From Thalassospira marina (GTDB lineage: Bacteria; Pseudomonadota; Alphaproteobacteria; Rhodospirillales; Thalassospiraceae), in assembly GCF_002844375.1 (NCBI RefSeq), contig NZ_CP024200.1:844045-908044 (forward strand): 64,000 nucleotides of DNA, read 5' to 3'. Under the pieces are notes generated by a model, which saw nothing but the letters and a program-made list of their open reading frames with translations, did no database searches and was not told where the DNA came from. This document shows positions 16,534-25,638 of this stretch, one piece after another. The number at the start of each line of letters is the position of its first letter. Position 1 is the stretch's first letter. Position numbers and translations under genes: made by a program.

Positions 16534-18279
16534 TCAGATCGGGAAAATGACCGGCAGCAAAATCATCGACACGATAAAAACAACAATGCTGACAGGCAAA
16601 CCACAGCGCCAGTAATCCCGGAAACGATATCCCCCCGGCCCCATAATGATCGTATTGTTATGATGGCCAATCGGTGTCAGAAAATCGGTCGAAGCCCCTA
16701 TCGCGACAGCCATCAGAAATGCATCGGGTGCCAGCCCGGCACGGTATGCCAGTGCCATTACAATAGGGGCCAATACAATAACCGCCGTAACATTATTCAG
16801 AATTGGTGTTATTGCCATCGCCAGCACAAGGCTAAAAGCCAACAGCCACATCGGACCAGCACTGCCCGCAATTTGCAAAAGATACCCCGCCACAAGTTCG
16901 GCCGTGCCTGTTGTTCGCAATGCCTCGCCAATCGGAATCAGCGCTGCCAGCAGAACCAGAACCGGGCCTTCGACACGGCGGTATAGATCACGGGCACTGG
17001 TCACCCGGGTTAACAGCATCAACGTCACGGCAGCGACAAAAGATATCGCCGGGGTGGTTATGCCGCTGGCGGCCAGAATAATCGCAAAAGCAAAAATCCC
17101 GACAGCCCACAAAGCAGCCCGTGGACGCAACCGAATTGTTCTTGCGGCCAAAGGCAATAATCCCAGGTCGGAAATTGCCGTATCAACCCGGGATGAATTA
17201 CCCCGAAATATCAGGATATCACCAGGCATCAGCGTTGCATCGGCAAGCCGGCCATCAAATCGTTTGCTTTGACGCGCCAGTGCCACAATATCGACCTGCC
17301 AGCGATCCTTTGGTTCAAGCGTATGAAGGTTACTGCCCTGCACGATACTGTCAGCCGGCACAACAGCTTCGACCATTTCATCATCATCGGATAAAACGCC
17401 AATCTGGCCAGGCAAACGAAATCCATAGCGGTCACATAACACTTCCAGCACGTCAAGATCGGCTTCGATAATCACCAAATCATCAATTTCGAATGTTTGC
17501 CGGTTTTTCGGGGCAAAGACACGCCGGTTATCACGCACAATTCCGTGAATTCTGATGCAGAATGCGCCCTCAAGCTCCAGCACCGACCCGTATTCGGATA
17601 TGCCGTTTGCACCGACACGCAATTCCGTCAGAAACCTGACGGCTTCCCGGGTTTCACCATCATTAAGATCACGCCCCGGTATCATCCGCCATCCCGCAGC
17701 AACAAGGAAACTTACCCCGGAAACCGCAATAACACTGCCTACGGGCCAAAAATCGAACATGTCAAAAGGCTGGCTGACAGCTTTATCCCGGATTTGCGAA
17801 ATAATCAGATTGGCCGGGGTCCCGATCAGGGTCGTCATCCCGCCAAGAAGGGTCGCAAATGATAACGGCATCAGCAAATATCCGGGATGCTCGCCCCGCC
17901 GCGCCGTTGCGGCAAGGGCAACGGGCATCAACAGGGCCAGTGCACCGATATTATTCATAAAGGCCGAAAGAACTGCGCCCGTCGCACAAAATATCGCAAC
18001 AAGGGACCAACGGCTTTCAAACCTTTTTGAAAGCAACTGGCTTACGGGTTCCATCGCCCCGGTGGCAATAATGGTGCGCGTGATGATCAAAACACCTGCC
18101 ACTGTCACAACCGCACCATTGGAAAAACCGGCAAAGGCATTGTCCTGCGGGACAACCCCTAAAACAATGGCCGCAAGCAGGGCCAAAACGGCAACCAGAT
18201 CATATCTGAAACGATCGCTTGCCATTGCGGCTATCGCTATCACAATGATGGCGACAAGCGCCAGTTGCTCAAAATTCAA
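16534..18279 (-). CDS. SLC13-type permease with two RCK-C domains, probable sulfate transporter
   Basis: 581 residues. Two blocks of membrane helices (about 1-195 and 385-581) flank a cytoplasmic middle with two TrkA-C/RCK-C domains (about 205-290 and 295-375). Conserved loops are AFMNNIGALALLMPVAL, FATLLGGMTTLIGTPANLII and ILNNVTAVIVLAPI with GASTDFLTPIGHHNN. This architecture matches the SLC13-like sulfate permeases of bacteria and algae. It lies 21 nt after cysA at the end of the sulfate operon, supporting sulfate or another oxyanion as substrate. Coupled transport rather than ATP driven. Confidence 0.85.
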   Translation of the reverse strand: MNFEQLALVAIIVIAIAAMASDRFRYDLVAVLALLAAIVLGVVPQDNAFAGFSNGAVVTVAGVLIITRTIIATGAMEPVSQLLSKRFESRWSLVAIFCATGAVLSAFMNNIGALALLMPVALAATARRGEHPGYLLMPLSFATLLGGMTTLIGTPANLIISQIRDKAVSQPFDMFDFWPVGSVIAVSGVSFLVAAGWRMIPGRDLNDGETREAVRFLTELRVGANGISEYGSVLELEGAFCIRIHGIVRDNRRVFAPKNRQTFEIDDLVIIEADLDVLEVLCDRYGFRLPGQIGVLSDDDEMVEAVVPADSIVQGSNLHTLEPKDRWQVDIVALARQSKRFDGRLADATLMPGDILIFRGNSSRVDTAISDLGLLPLAARTIRLRPRAALWAVGIFAFAIILAASGITTPAISFVAAVTLMLLTRVTSARDLYRRVEGPVLVLLAALIPIGEALRTTGTAELVAGYLLQIAGSAGPMWLLAFSLVLAMAITPILNNVTAVIVLAPIVMALAYRAGLAPDAFLMAVAIGASTDFLTPIGHHNNTIIMGPGGYRFRDYWRCGLPVSIVVFIVSMILLPVIFPI

Positions 18280-18300
18280 TTGCCGCTCCGTGACATGCCT

Positions 18301-19353
18301 TTATTCGGGAAACAGGGCATATTTGCGCAACTGGATTTCGACCCGTGCGCCAGTCGTCAGATTACGCCAGTTATCGTCATTGTGCGACAATGCGATATCA
18401 AGCCGGGCATTCCAGCTATCAAGGGCTACATCCATGACAACAGCCGGGCCTGTCGCCCTTATATCCCTGACCAAACCGGTCAGGGCCTGGCCATTTTCCT
18501 TTGCAGCAACACGAATGTCATGCGGCCGGACATACAGGCGATAGGCACCATCCTGTTCAATTGTGGTATCAAGCGCGATGGGGCGTCCGGGCAGAAGAAT
18601 CTGCCCGTCCGTCACAATGACAGACAGCTTGTTCACATCGCCAATAAACTCGTAAACAAACGGAGACACCGGCGCGTCATAAACATCGTTTGGCACGCCA
18701 ACCTGGGCAATTCGCCCCTCCTCGACCACAACAACCCGATCCGCCAGGTCCAGGGCCTCTTCCTGGTCATGCGTCACAAAAACGGTTGTGTGACCCGTTT
18801 CGTCATGCAGTTCGCGCAGCCACTTGCGCAAATCCTGCCGGACTTTTGCATCAAGCGCCCCAAACGGCTCGTCCAACAACAATACCGATGGTTCGATAGC
18901 AAGGGCCCGCGCCAGGGCAACGCGCTGTTGCTGGCCGCCGGATAACTGTGAAGGGAAGCGATCCTCGTACCCTGACAATTTCACGAGGGATAAAAGGTCC
19001 CGCGAACGGGCAACGATTTCATGATCATCTGGCCGGCTGTTTTTAGGACGGGCCCGCAAACCAAACGCAATATTGTCAATCACCCGCATATGCTTGAACA
19101 AAGCATAATTCTGAAACACAAAACCAACATTGCGTTCCCCGACCGACAATTTTGATGCATCACTGACATCAAACATGATCTGCCCGCTATTGGGAAATTC
19201 CAACCCTGCAATCAGCCGCAACAACGTCGTTTTGCCTGATCCGGACGGCCCCAACAGGGCAACCAGTTCGCCAGATTGTATATTCAGGTCGATATTGTGC
19301 AGGGCAGTTTGCCGGCCATAGTCCTTTGATACATTCCGAATATCGATTTGCAT
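18301..19353 (-). CDS. cysA: Sulfate/thiosulfate ABC transporter ATP-binding protein CysA
   Basis: 350 residues from ATG 19353, chosen for the AAGGAG site upstream. Walker A GPSGSGKTTL (about 36), signature LSGGQQQRVALARALA, Walker B VLLLDEPFGALDAKVR, switch VFVTHDQEEAL. The C-terminal third is the TOBE regulatory domain with the LYVRPHDIRVA motif found in CysA. It energises sulfate import with CysT and CysW encoded directly upstream. Confidence 0.93.
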   Translation of the reverse strand: MQIDIRNVSKDYGRQTALHNIDLNIQSGELVALLGPSGSGKTTLLRLIAGLEFPNSGQIMFDVSDASKLSVGERNVGFVFQNYALFKHMRVIDNIAFGLRARPKNSRPDDHEIVARSRDLLSLVKLSGYEDRFPSQLSGGQQQRVALARALAIEPSVLLLDEPFGALDAKVRQDLRKWLRELHDETGHTTVFVTHDQEEALDLADRVVVVEEGRIAQVGVPNDVYDAPVSPFVYEFIGDVNKLSVIVTDGQILLPGRPIALDTTIEQDGAYRLYVRPHDIRVAAKENGQALTGLVRDIRATGPAVVMDVALDSWNARLDIALSHNDDNWRNLTTGARVEIQLRKYALFPE

Positions 19354-19367
19354 GACCACATAACTCC

Positions 19368-20237
19368 TTATGAACGGTGACCAGGGGCAAGGTCGTCGCC
19401 ATGGCGCCATTCAAGTATGGATTTCAAAATAAGGGTAAAAAGCGCGATAACCGCCAAAAGCGAAGCCACGGCAAACGAAGCTGAAAATGAATATTCGTTG
19501 TACAGAACTTCAACATGGAGCGGCAGCGTATTGGTGACACCTCGAATATGCCCGGACACAACCGAAACCGCGCCAAAATCCCCCATGGCACGCGCACTAC
19601 ATAACAATACGCCGTAAAATAGTGCCCATTTCACATTGGGAAGGGTTACCTTGAAAAACGTCCGCCAGCCACTTGCGCCAAGCGATAACGCGGCCTCTTC
19701 AAGGCTGTTGCCCTGGCTTTCCATCAGGGGGATCAACTCTCTCGCAACGAACGGAAAGGTTACAAAAATTGTAGCCAGAATGATGCCTGGCGTTGCGAAA
19801 ATGATGTCGATATCAGCCCGGTCCAAAATCCCGCCAAACCAGCCGTGATTGCCAAACAGCATGACAAAGGAAAGCCCGGCAACGACTGGCGATACCGAAA
19901 ACGGCAAATCGATAAAGGTCACCAGCAGGCTCTTGCCGCGAAAATCGTGTTTGGCAATTGCCCATGCCGCCGCAAGGCCAAATAAAATGTTTAATGGAAC
20001 GGCGAAGATGACAACGGTAATTGTCAGCTGCAAAGCCGCAAGGGCATCGGGCTCGACCAGTGCAGCAAGATAGGTTCGCCAGCCAGCGGCCAGTGCCTCG
20101 GAAAAAACAATCACAAGTGGAAGAACAAGAAATATCGCCAGGAACGAAAGGGCCGCGAAAATCAGCAACCATTTGACGATGGCGGGCTCCCCTCTTCCCT
20201 GCTTGTAGGATCCGGAAGAAAACATATTTTTGCTCAT
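19368..20237 (-). CDS. cysW: Sulfate ABC transporter permease CysW
   Basis: 289 residues from ATG 20237; a longer open frame upstream runs into cysT and is discounted. Six membrane helices with the EAA loop LEEAALSLGASGWRTFFKVTLP near 190 and the CysW motif ARAMGDFGAVSVVSGHIRG. It pairs with CysT in the membrane and precedes cysA by 14 nt. Confidence 0.92.
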   Translation of the reverse strand: MSKNMFSSGSYKQGRGEPAIVKWLLIFAALSFLAIFLVLPLVIVFSEALAAGWRTYLAALVEPDALAALQLTITVVIFAVPLNILFGLAAAWAIAKHDFRGKSLLVTFIDLPFSVSPVVAGLSFVMLFGNHGWFGGILDRADIDIIFATPGIILATIFVTFPFVARELIPLMESQGNSLEEAALSLGASGWRTFFKVTLPNVKWALFYGVLLCSARAMGDFGAVSVVSGHIRGVTNTLPLHVEVLYNEYSFSASFAVASLLAVIALFTLILKSILEWRHGDDLAPGHRS

Positions 20238-20241
20238 TGGG

Positions 20242-21084
20242 TTAATTGCCACTGCGTTTGCGGCTCCAGGCCTGCAGCAGATTGACGATAAGCAACATGG
20301 CAAACGACATCACCAGCATGGTGGTTGCGATCACTGTTGCGCCATCATAATTGAATTCTTCAAGGCGAATGATGATCAGCAACGGCGCGATCTCGGAAAC
20401 ATTCGGAATATTGCCCGCGATAAAAATAATGGATCCGTATTCTCCAATCCCGCGCGCCAGCGCCAGCGCAAACCCCGTCATCAGGGCCGGGAACAACACC
20501 GGAAAGATCACCTTTCTGAACGTGAACAGACGCCCCGCACCCAAAGAAGCCGCAGCTTCTTCCAGACGGTGATCAAACTGTTCAAGCACAGGCTGAACCG
20601 ACCGCACGACAAACGGCAGGCCGATAAACATCATCGCAATAACGACGCCAACAGGGCTATAGGCAACCCGCAGGCCTGCCATCGCCAGAACCTGGCCGAT
20701 GGGACCGTTAGGAGAATAAATTGTAACAAGCGCAATGCCCGCAACGGCAGTGGGCAGGGCGAATGGAAGATCAATCAAAGCATCGACGATTTTCCGTCCG
20801 GGAAAGCGATAGCGCACCAGAACCCACGCAATCAGGAACCCAAAAATGGCATCAATCACTGCTGCGACAAAAGCAGCACCAAAACTAAGCCAAAGCGCGT
20901 GCAATGTCCGTGTTGAGCGGATAATTGAAAGAAAATCGCCCCATTCCATACCGACTGATCTGGCAACAATTGCAGCCAGCGGCACCAACACAATGACACC
21001 CAGATAGGACAGTGTGAAGCCAAGCGTGATCCCGAAACCCGGGATCACGCGCTTCCTGCCACGTTTACGAATGGTGACAGTCAT
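20242..21084 (-). CDS. cysT: Sulfate ABC transporter permease CysT (CysU)
   Basis: 280 residues with six helices. GFTLSYLGVIVLVPLAAI and IDLPFALPTAVAGIAL are typical of CysT, and the EAA loop is LEEAAASLGAGRLFTFRKVI with ALARGIGEYGSIIFIAGN beyond. It starts 2 nt after the binding-protein stop and ends 4 nt before cysW, so translation is coupled. Confidence 0.93.
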   Translation of the reverse strand: MTVTIRKRGRKRVIPGFGITLGFTLSYLGVIVLVPLAAIVARSVGMEWGDFLSIIRSTRTLHALWLSFGAAFVAAVIDAIFGFLIAWVLVRYRFPGRKIVDALIDLPFALPTAVAGIALVTIYSPNGPIGQVLAMAGLRVAYSPVGVVIAMMFIGLPFVVRSVQPVLEQFDHRLEEAAASLGAGRLFTFRKVIFPVLFPALMTGFALALARGIGEYGSIIFIAGNIPNVSEIAPLLIIIRLEEFNYDGATVIATTMLVMSFAMLLIVNLLQAWSRKRSGN

Positions 21085-21086
21085 TT

Positions 21087-22124
21087 TTAGTTGCTCTGAT
21101 AGAGCTGATCAAATGTGCCGCCATCGGCAAAATGATCTTTTTGTGCCTTGGTCCAACCACCAAAGCGATCTTCAACGGTAAACAGCTTTAATGGGGGGAA
21201 ACGCTTTAAATCCTCGGGGTCGGCGTCCTCCGGATTGACCGGCCGGTAATAATATTTGGCCGCAATTTTCTGACCTGTCGGCGAATAAAGGTATTCAAGA
21301 TAGGCTGTTGCAATGTCACGTGTCCCATGATCATCCACGACCTTGTCAACGACAGATACAGGTGGCTGGGCCAGAACGGACTCTGACGGCACAACGATCT
21401 CAAACTCGTCACCAAGTTTTTCAAGCGCGAGAAAGGCCTCGTTTTCCCACGCAAGCAGAACATCACCAATGCCGGTCTTGATAAACGTGTTGGTTGATCC
21501 ACGCGCACCCGTATCAAGAACAGGTACGTTTTTATAAAGCTTGGCAATAAATTCCCGCACCTTCTGTTCATCACCGCCAAAATTGTCTTCTGCAAAAGCC
21601 CAAGCCGCCAGATAGTTCCAGCGTGCCCCACCTGAGGTTTTGGGATTGGGCGTTATAACCTGCACATCATCACGGACCAGATCGCCCCAATCCCGAATAT
21701 TCTTTGGGTTACCGTTGCGCACCAGAAACACGATGGTCGAGGTATAAGGTGCAGCCCCGAGCGGTAGCCGTTCACGCCAGCCAGGATTAATCCAACCGGT
21801 GTTTTCAGCAATGGCATCAATATCGGCAGAAAGGGCCAGTGTAACAATATCGGCTTCCAAACCGTCGATGACCGAACGCGCCTGTTTTCCCGACCCGCCA
21901 TGGGACATGCGAATTTCAACGGATTGGCCCTTTTCGGTCAACCAGTGCTCGGCAAAAGCCTTGTTGAATTCGCGATACAGCTCACGGGTGGGATCGTAAC
22001 TTACATTAAGCAGGGTCACATCGGCCGCATTGCCTGGTGCCACTGAAACGATTGTCGATACGGCAAAAAGCGCCACACCAAGGAGGCCTCCCCGCACAGA
22101 TTTGATCGAACTATCAAGCATCAT
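21087..22124 (-). CDS. sbp: Sulfate-binding periplasmic protein
   Basis: 345 residues. A signal peptide ends at APGNAADV. The sulfate-binding hallmark NVSYDPTRELYREFN, then SHGGSGKQARSVIDGLEADIVTLALSAD, and later TSGGARWNYLAAWAFA match Sbp/CysP. It binds sulfate (or thiosulfate) in the periplasm for CysTWA. First gene of the transporter operon after the rrf2-type regulator, with a regulator-type palindrome 31 nt upstream of the start. Confidence 0.94.
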   Translation of the reverse strand: MMLDSSIKSVRGGLLGVALFAVSTIVSVAPGNAADVTLLNVSYDPTRELYREFNKAFAEHWLTEKGQSVEIRMSHGGSGKQARSVIDGLEADIVTLALSADIDAIAENTGWINPGWRERLPLGAAPYTSTIVFLVRNGNPKNIRDWGDLVRDDVQVITPNPKTSGGARWNYLAAWAFAEDNFGGDEQKVREFIAKLYKNVPVLDTGARGSTNTFIKTGIGDVLLAWENEAFLALEKLGDEFEIVVPSESVLAQPPVSVVDKVVDDHGTRDIATAYLEYLYSPTGQKIAAKYYYRPVNPEDADPEDLKRFPPLKLFTVEDRFGGWTKAQKDHFADGGTFDQLYQSN

Positions 22125-22154
22125 GCTTCTCCATTTTTGCCGTTAGCTCTTTAT

Positions 22155-22173
22155 CTCTATCTATTAGGTAGAC
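22155..22173. promoter_or_regulatory. Imperfect palindrome before sbp, candidate Rrf2-regulator operator
   Basis: CTCTATCTATTAGGTAGAC differs at only three positions from the perfect palindrome in front of the rrf2-type gene (22713-22731), and one arm TAGGTAGA is identical. It lies 31-49 nt upstream of the sbp start, where a dimeric repressor would overlap the promoter. Confidence 0.65.
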
Positions 22174-22253
22174 TTAATCAACATAAAAATGACAAAACTG
22201 TGGTGAATACGTATTCACAGTGATTTTGGGTATTAAAGCATTTTGCCTTTAAT

Positions 22254-22697
22254 TCAGGCGACGGTGGATGTTTTTTCGTCGCCACTGTCGGCAAGGGCAT
22301 CCTTCAACGTCGTCCGTTCAAGAATGGCAACAGTTGCCTCATAGGATTCAGCAAAGACACGACGAACACGACAATTGGTCTCGTCACGGCAGTCATCACA
22401 GCGCTGGTAGGCCATTTTGCTCAGGCAGGATAATGGGGCAATTGGCCCTTCAATAAGCCGGACAATCCGGCCAATCGAAATTTCTTCTGGCGCTTTTATC
22501 AGCGTATAGCCACCCAGCTTTCCCCGGCGACTGTTGATCAATCCCTGATGCTTCAAATCCAGCAGGATCTGCTCCAAAAACTTCTTCGGGATCGCTTCCT
22601 GCTTTGCCAGATCGGCAATTTGCATGGCTTCGCCAACACCGATTTCCGCCAATGCAATCATCGCCTTAACAGCGTATTTTGTTTTTTGTGCCAACAT
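22254..22697 (-). CDS. Rrf2/IscR-family transcriptional regulator of the sulfate operon
   Basis: 147 residues. The winged helix domain begins MLAQKTKYAVKAMIALAEIG, with IPKKFLEQILLDLKHQGLINSRRG and GGYTLI, all Rrf2 hallmarks. Four cysteines follow (CLSKMAYQRCDDCRDETNC, about residues 90-108), the place where IscR and relatives hold an Fe-S cluster. Gene order and near-identical palindromes before itself and before sbp suggest it controls sulfate uptake in response to cysteine, sulfide or Fe-S status, functionally like CymR. The sensed signal is inference. Confidence 0.9.
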   Translation of the reverse strand: MLAQKTKYAVKAMIALAEIGVGEAMQIADLAKQEAIPKKFLEQILLDLKHQGLINSRRGKLGGYTLIKAPEEISIGRIVRLIEGPIAPLSCLSKMAYQRCDDCRDETNCRVRRVFAESYEATVAILERTTLKDALADSGDEKTSTVA

Positions 22698-22712
22698 GTT
22701 CTTACACCGATA

Positions 22713-22731
22713 CTCTACCTAATAGGTAGAG
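22713..22731. promoter_or_regulatory. Perfect 19-bp palindrome, candidate autoregulatory operator
   Basis: CTCTACCTAATAGGTAGAG is a perfect palindrome around a central A. It lies 16-34 nt upstream of the rrf2-type start. The related site at 22155-22173 precedes sbp. The remaining sequence to 22920 shows nothing I can support. Confidence 0.75.
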
Positions 22732-22920
22732 ATATAACACAAATCTGCAATGACGTTCAATGGCGCAGGATAAATGGTCATCTTGCGTGCCCCTACCGGC
22801 CACCAACAAAGCAATGCCTTATAAACACGCCTGTGGCGCGAATTTTAAAAGGATGCTGAAATATATCCGATATCACCCCACCTGGTTAAAACCGTGAAAT
22901 TTCTCCCAGAAAGAAACAGT

Positions 22921-22948
22921 GGCGATTACATGAGACTCTGTAATCGCC
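22921..22948 (-). terminator. Terminator of the carbohydrate ABC operon
   Basis: GGCGATTACA (22921-22930) pairs perfectly with TGTAATCGCC (22939-22948), loop 8 nt. On the minus strand it follows the ATPase stop at 22982 and is followed by a T-rich run (ACTGTTTCTTTCT), so it fits a terminator for that operon. Confidence 0.65.
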
Positions 22949-22981
22949 GCTGAAACCAAAATGGGTATGGTAAAGGTGAGG

Positions 22982-24013
22982 TTACGGTAGCCGGTTCCCA
23001 TCCGGCCCAAAAATGTGCATTTGAGATGGGCGGACGCTTAAATAAACGGTATCGCCGGATTTAAGCTGGGTATCCACTGGCTGCTCAATAATGATCGGTT
23101 CGTGACCGTCAATCTGTGCATGTACCAACGTGGCGTTACCAAGATACTCTACCAGCCGGACGCTTGCGGCAAGCAGACCTTCGTCCTTGGGAACAATCTC
23201 GAAGCTATCGGGGCGAACGCCACAATAGTGCGCTTGGGCCGGAAAATTCAGTCTGCCCCGAAGTTCAGAAAAATCGTTCTCCAGATCAAAAATATTCATC
23301 TTTGGTGTGCCAATGAACTGCGCTGCGAAAATGTTTTGCGGTCTTTCATACAGATCACGCGGGGAGCCAACCTGCTCTATTTTTCCGCCGCGCAACAAAA
23401 CGATTTTATCGGCCAGCGTCATCGCCTCAACCTGATCATGCGTCACATAAATCATCGTACGCTTTAGTCGGCTATGAAGTTCTGATATCTGCGTCCGCAT
23501 ATGAACACGCAGTTCAGCATCGAGGTTCGACAGTGGTTCATCGAACAGAAACGTCTCTGGCTGCCCGACAATCGCACGGCCAATTGCCACCCTTTGCCGC
23601 TGACCACCAGAAAGCTCGCGGGGAAAACGTTCAGTAAGCTTTTCCAGTTGCAACATGGTTACTGCCTGGTTCACGAGGCTATCAATTTCTGCCTTCGGCG
23701 TTTTGCGAACCTTCAGGCCAAAGGCGATATTTTCGCGAACACTTAGATGCGGATAAAGCGCATAGGACTGAAACACCATCGCGATACCGCGCTTTGCCGG
23801 TGCAATGTCATTCATTCGCTCGCCATCAATTGCAAAGGTGCCATCCGTGATATCTTCAAGGCCGGCAATCATGCGCAATAAAGTCGACTTCCCGCATCCA
23901 GACGGCCCGACAAAGACACAGAATTCGCCATCTTCGATGGTCAAATCGATACCCTTGATCACATCGACCGAACCATAAGCCTTTTTAAGCCCCTTTAGTT
24001 CAAGTTTTGCCAT
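22982..24013 (-). CDS. Carbohydrate ABC transporter ATP-binding protein (UgpC/MalK type)
   Basis: 343 residues. Walker A GPSGCGKSTL (about 37), signature LSGGQRQRVAIGRAIV, Walker B FLFDEPLSNLDAELR, switch YVTHDQVEAMTLAD. The C-terminal MalK-type regulatory domain includes QFIGTPKMNIF and GVRPDSFEI. It powers the two permeases at 25639-27377; the FAD enzyme lies between. It is the last gene of the operon and is followed by a terminator. Confidence 0.93.
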   Translation of the reverse strand: MAKLELKGLKKAYGSVDVIKGIDLTIEDGEFCVFVGPSGCGKSTLLRMIAGLEDITDGTFAIDGERMNDIAPAKRGIAMVFQSYALYPHLSVRENIAFGLKVRKTPKAEIDSLVNQAVTMLQLEKLTERFPRELSGGQRQRVAIGRAIVGQPETFLFDEPLSNLDAELRVHMRTQISELHSRLKRTMIYVTHDQVEAMTLADKIVLLRGGKIEQVGSPRDLYERPQNIFAAQFIGTPKMNIFDLENDFSELRGRLNFPAQAHYCGVRPDSFEIVPKDEGLLAASVRLVEYLGNATLVHAQIDGHEPIIIEQPVDTQLKSGDTVYLSVRPSQMHIFGPDGNRLP

Positions 24014-24016
24014 GCC

Positions 24017-25636
24017 TCACTCCACACGCCCGAACAGTTCGAGCCTTGGCGTTTCCCGGATTTCTTTGGGCCAGGAAAGTGGAATGCCAAAGCGGTTGGA
24101 TAAAAGGCCCTGGAAATTTTCCAGCGTCTGTGGCGTTTCACGCACTGTACGCGGCTCCAGGCTATGTTCCAGGCAATAAGCCGCAAGCGCACCAACGCTT
24201 TCCCCGATGTTCCATTCAACCGGGTGCAGGCGATAACAACCATTGGTAAGGTGCGTAGTGCCGATGTTTTTACATGCTGGCAGCAGATTTTTAACCCGCT
24301 GGGGAATCAGGCTTCCGAGTGGAATCTGGAACGGCCAGTTTGCAATATCAACATAATTGCGCGGCGCAGTGGATGGATGCAGATCGATACGATAGCTGCC
24401 AACACCAACAGAATCATCGAATTGTTCCGCACCGACCAGGCCGTCACGGGCATCGATCCCCACATGGTTTTCCGTAACCGTGAACAGCGCCTTGATACGG
24501 CGGCTTTCGCGGATATATGGCGCAATTGTCAGACCATCCAGGGTACCCATTACGTTGCCGGCTGGCTTCAAACCACGATAACCGTAACCCCCGTCATGAC
24601 GTGGTGCCTCGGTTTGCATCCAGTACAGCATCGATAGTGAAAGTTGGCGTGCACCTTCCAGATGCTTCTTTGCCTCTTCCGGGGAAACACCAACAATCGG
24701 GCCATCGCAATAGTCAATCTGTGGCCAGTTGACCAGGCAAATATCGGAACTGTACTGGTCACCGGTGTGATTGCGGCGATAGAAAATCCGGCGATAGTGC
24801 CAGTTATCCGGGGCAAATTCCGCGTCACTGTCGCCAACAAAAAGCGGCCGGTTGTCAGGCTCAAGTGTTACCGGGTTCGGCCCCACAAAGGACAGTTGCT
24901 GATCAGGCCAGAAGTCGAGCTTGTAATTACGCCAGTAGTCGTAATCACGCGGGCGATCAATCGTATGATCTTCATCGGGGTGATAGCTCATGGCAAAACA
25001 CCAGCTTACGGCCTGCTGATCGTTGGGATCTGCTTCGCCCTCAAGCGCGGATGGTTCACCGGTCTCGGCCCGGCTTTCCGCACCAGTCACATGTTCAACG
25101 TCACCAAGTTCAAGCAGGTCACCGAGTTCGGTTGCATCGATGAAATATTTCCCGGTCAGAAGCATTTCACCATATTCAGCTGACATCACAGTAACAGATG
25201 CAAAACTGTCGTCTTTGCTTTCGACCGCAATTGCCTTGGTATTAAGAAGAACCGTTAGACGGTCCGTTGCAAACCAGGGTGCAAGCAGGGCGTCAATCGC
25301 CGCAACACCCGCGCGAGGTTCGGCACAGATTGGCGAAACATTGCCGCTTCCGGGATTAAGGTTTTCAGATGCACGTGCCTTGTCCGTCAAAGGATAGTTT
25401 CGGCGATAATATGCACGGATTTCCTGACGAAGCTGCTTATAGCTGGCGGTAGAGCCGACTGTTTCTATCCAGGGGTTTTCATCGGGCGGAACAGCCTGCG
25501 TTGTCAATTGACCGCCAAGCCATTTGAATTCTTCGGTCAGGATAACGCCGTACCCCATCTTCAGCGCTGAAAGCGCGGCAGCAACACCGCCAAGTCCGCC
25601 CCCGATGATAACGATATCAGAGTGAAGTTCTTTCAT
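24017..25636 (-). CDS. FAD-dependent oxidoreductase embedded in a sugar ABC operon
   Basis: 539 residues from ATG 25636. N-terminal dinucleotide motif DIVIIGGGLGGVAAALSALK, then FKWLGGQLTTQAVPPDENPW, the pattern of the FAD_oxidored family (PF12831-type). KYFIDATELGDLLELG near 160 is the second FAD contact, and GTTHLTNGCYRLHPVEWNIGESVGA near 480 the third. No signal peptide or Tat motif, so cytoplasmic. It lies 2 nt after the permease gene and 3 nt before the ATPase, so it is fully part of the operon and probably oxidises the imported carbohydrate or a derivative. Substrate not known. Confidence 0.82.
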   Translation of the reverse strand: MKELHSDIVIIGGGLGGVAAALSALKMGYGVILTEEFKWLGGQLTTQAVPPDENPWIETVGSTASYKQLRQEIRAYYRRNYPLTDKARASENLNPGSGNVSPICAEPRAGVAAIDALLAPWFATDRLTVLLNTKAIAVESKDDSFASVTVMSAEYGEMLLTGKYFIDATELGDLLELGDVEHVTGAESRAETGEPSALEGEADPNDQQAVSWCFAMSYHPDEDHTIDRPRDYDYWRNYKLDFWPDQQLSFVGPNPVTLEPDNRPLFVGDSDAEFAPDNWHYRRIFYRRNHTGDQYSSDICLVNWPQIDYCDGPIVGVSPEEAKKHLEGARQLSLSMLYWMQTEAPRHDGGYGYRGLKPAGNVMGTLDGLTIAPYIRESRRIKALFTVTENHVGIDARDGLVGAEQFDDSVGVGSYRIDLHPSTAPRNYVDIANWPFQIPLGSLIPQRVKNLLPACKNIGTTHLTNGCYRLHPVEWNIGESVGALAAYCLEHSLEPRTVRETPQTLENFQGLLSNRFGIPLSWPKEIRETPRLELFGRVE

Positions 25637-25638
25637 TT

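Noticed and set aside
20230..20916. A 228-codon open frame on plus within cysT
   Set aside because: Very basic, motif-free translation typical of the antisense of a membrane protein.
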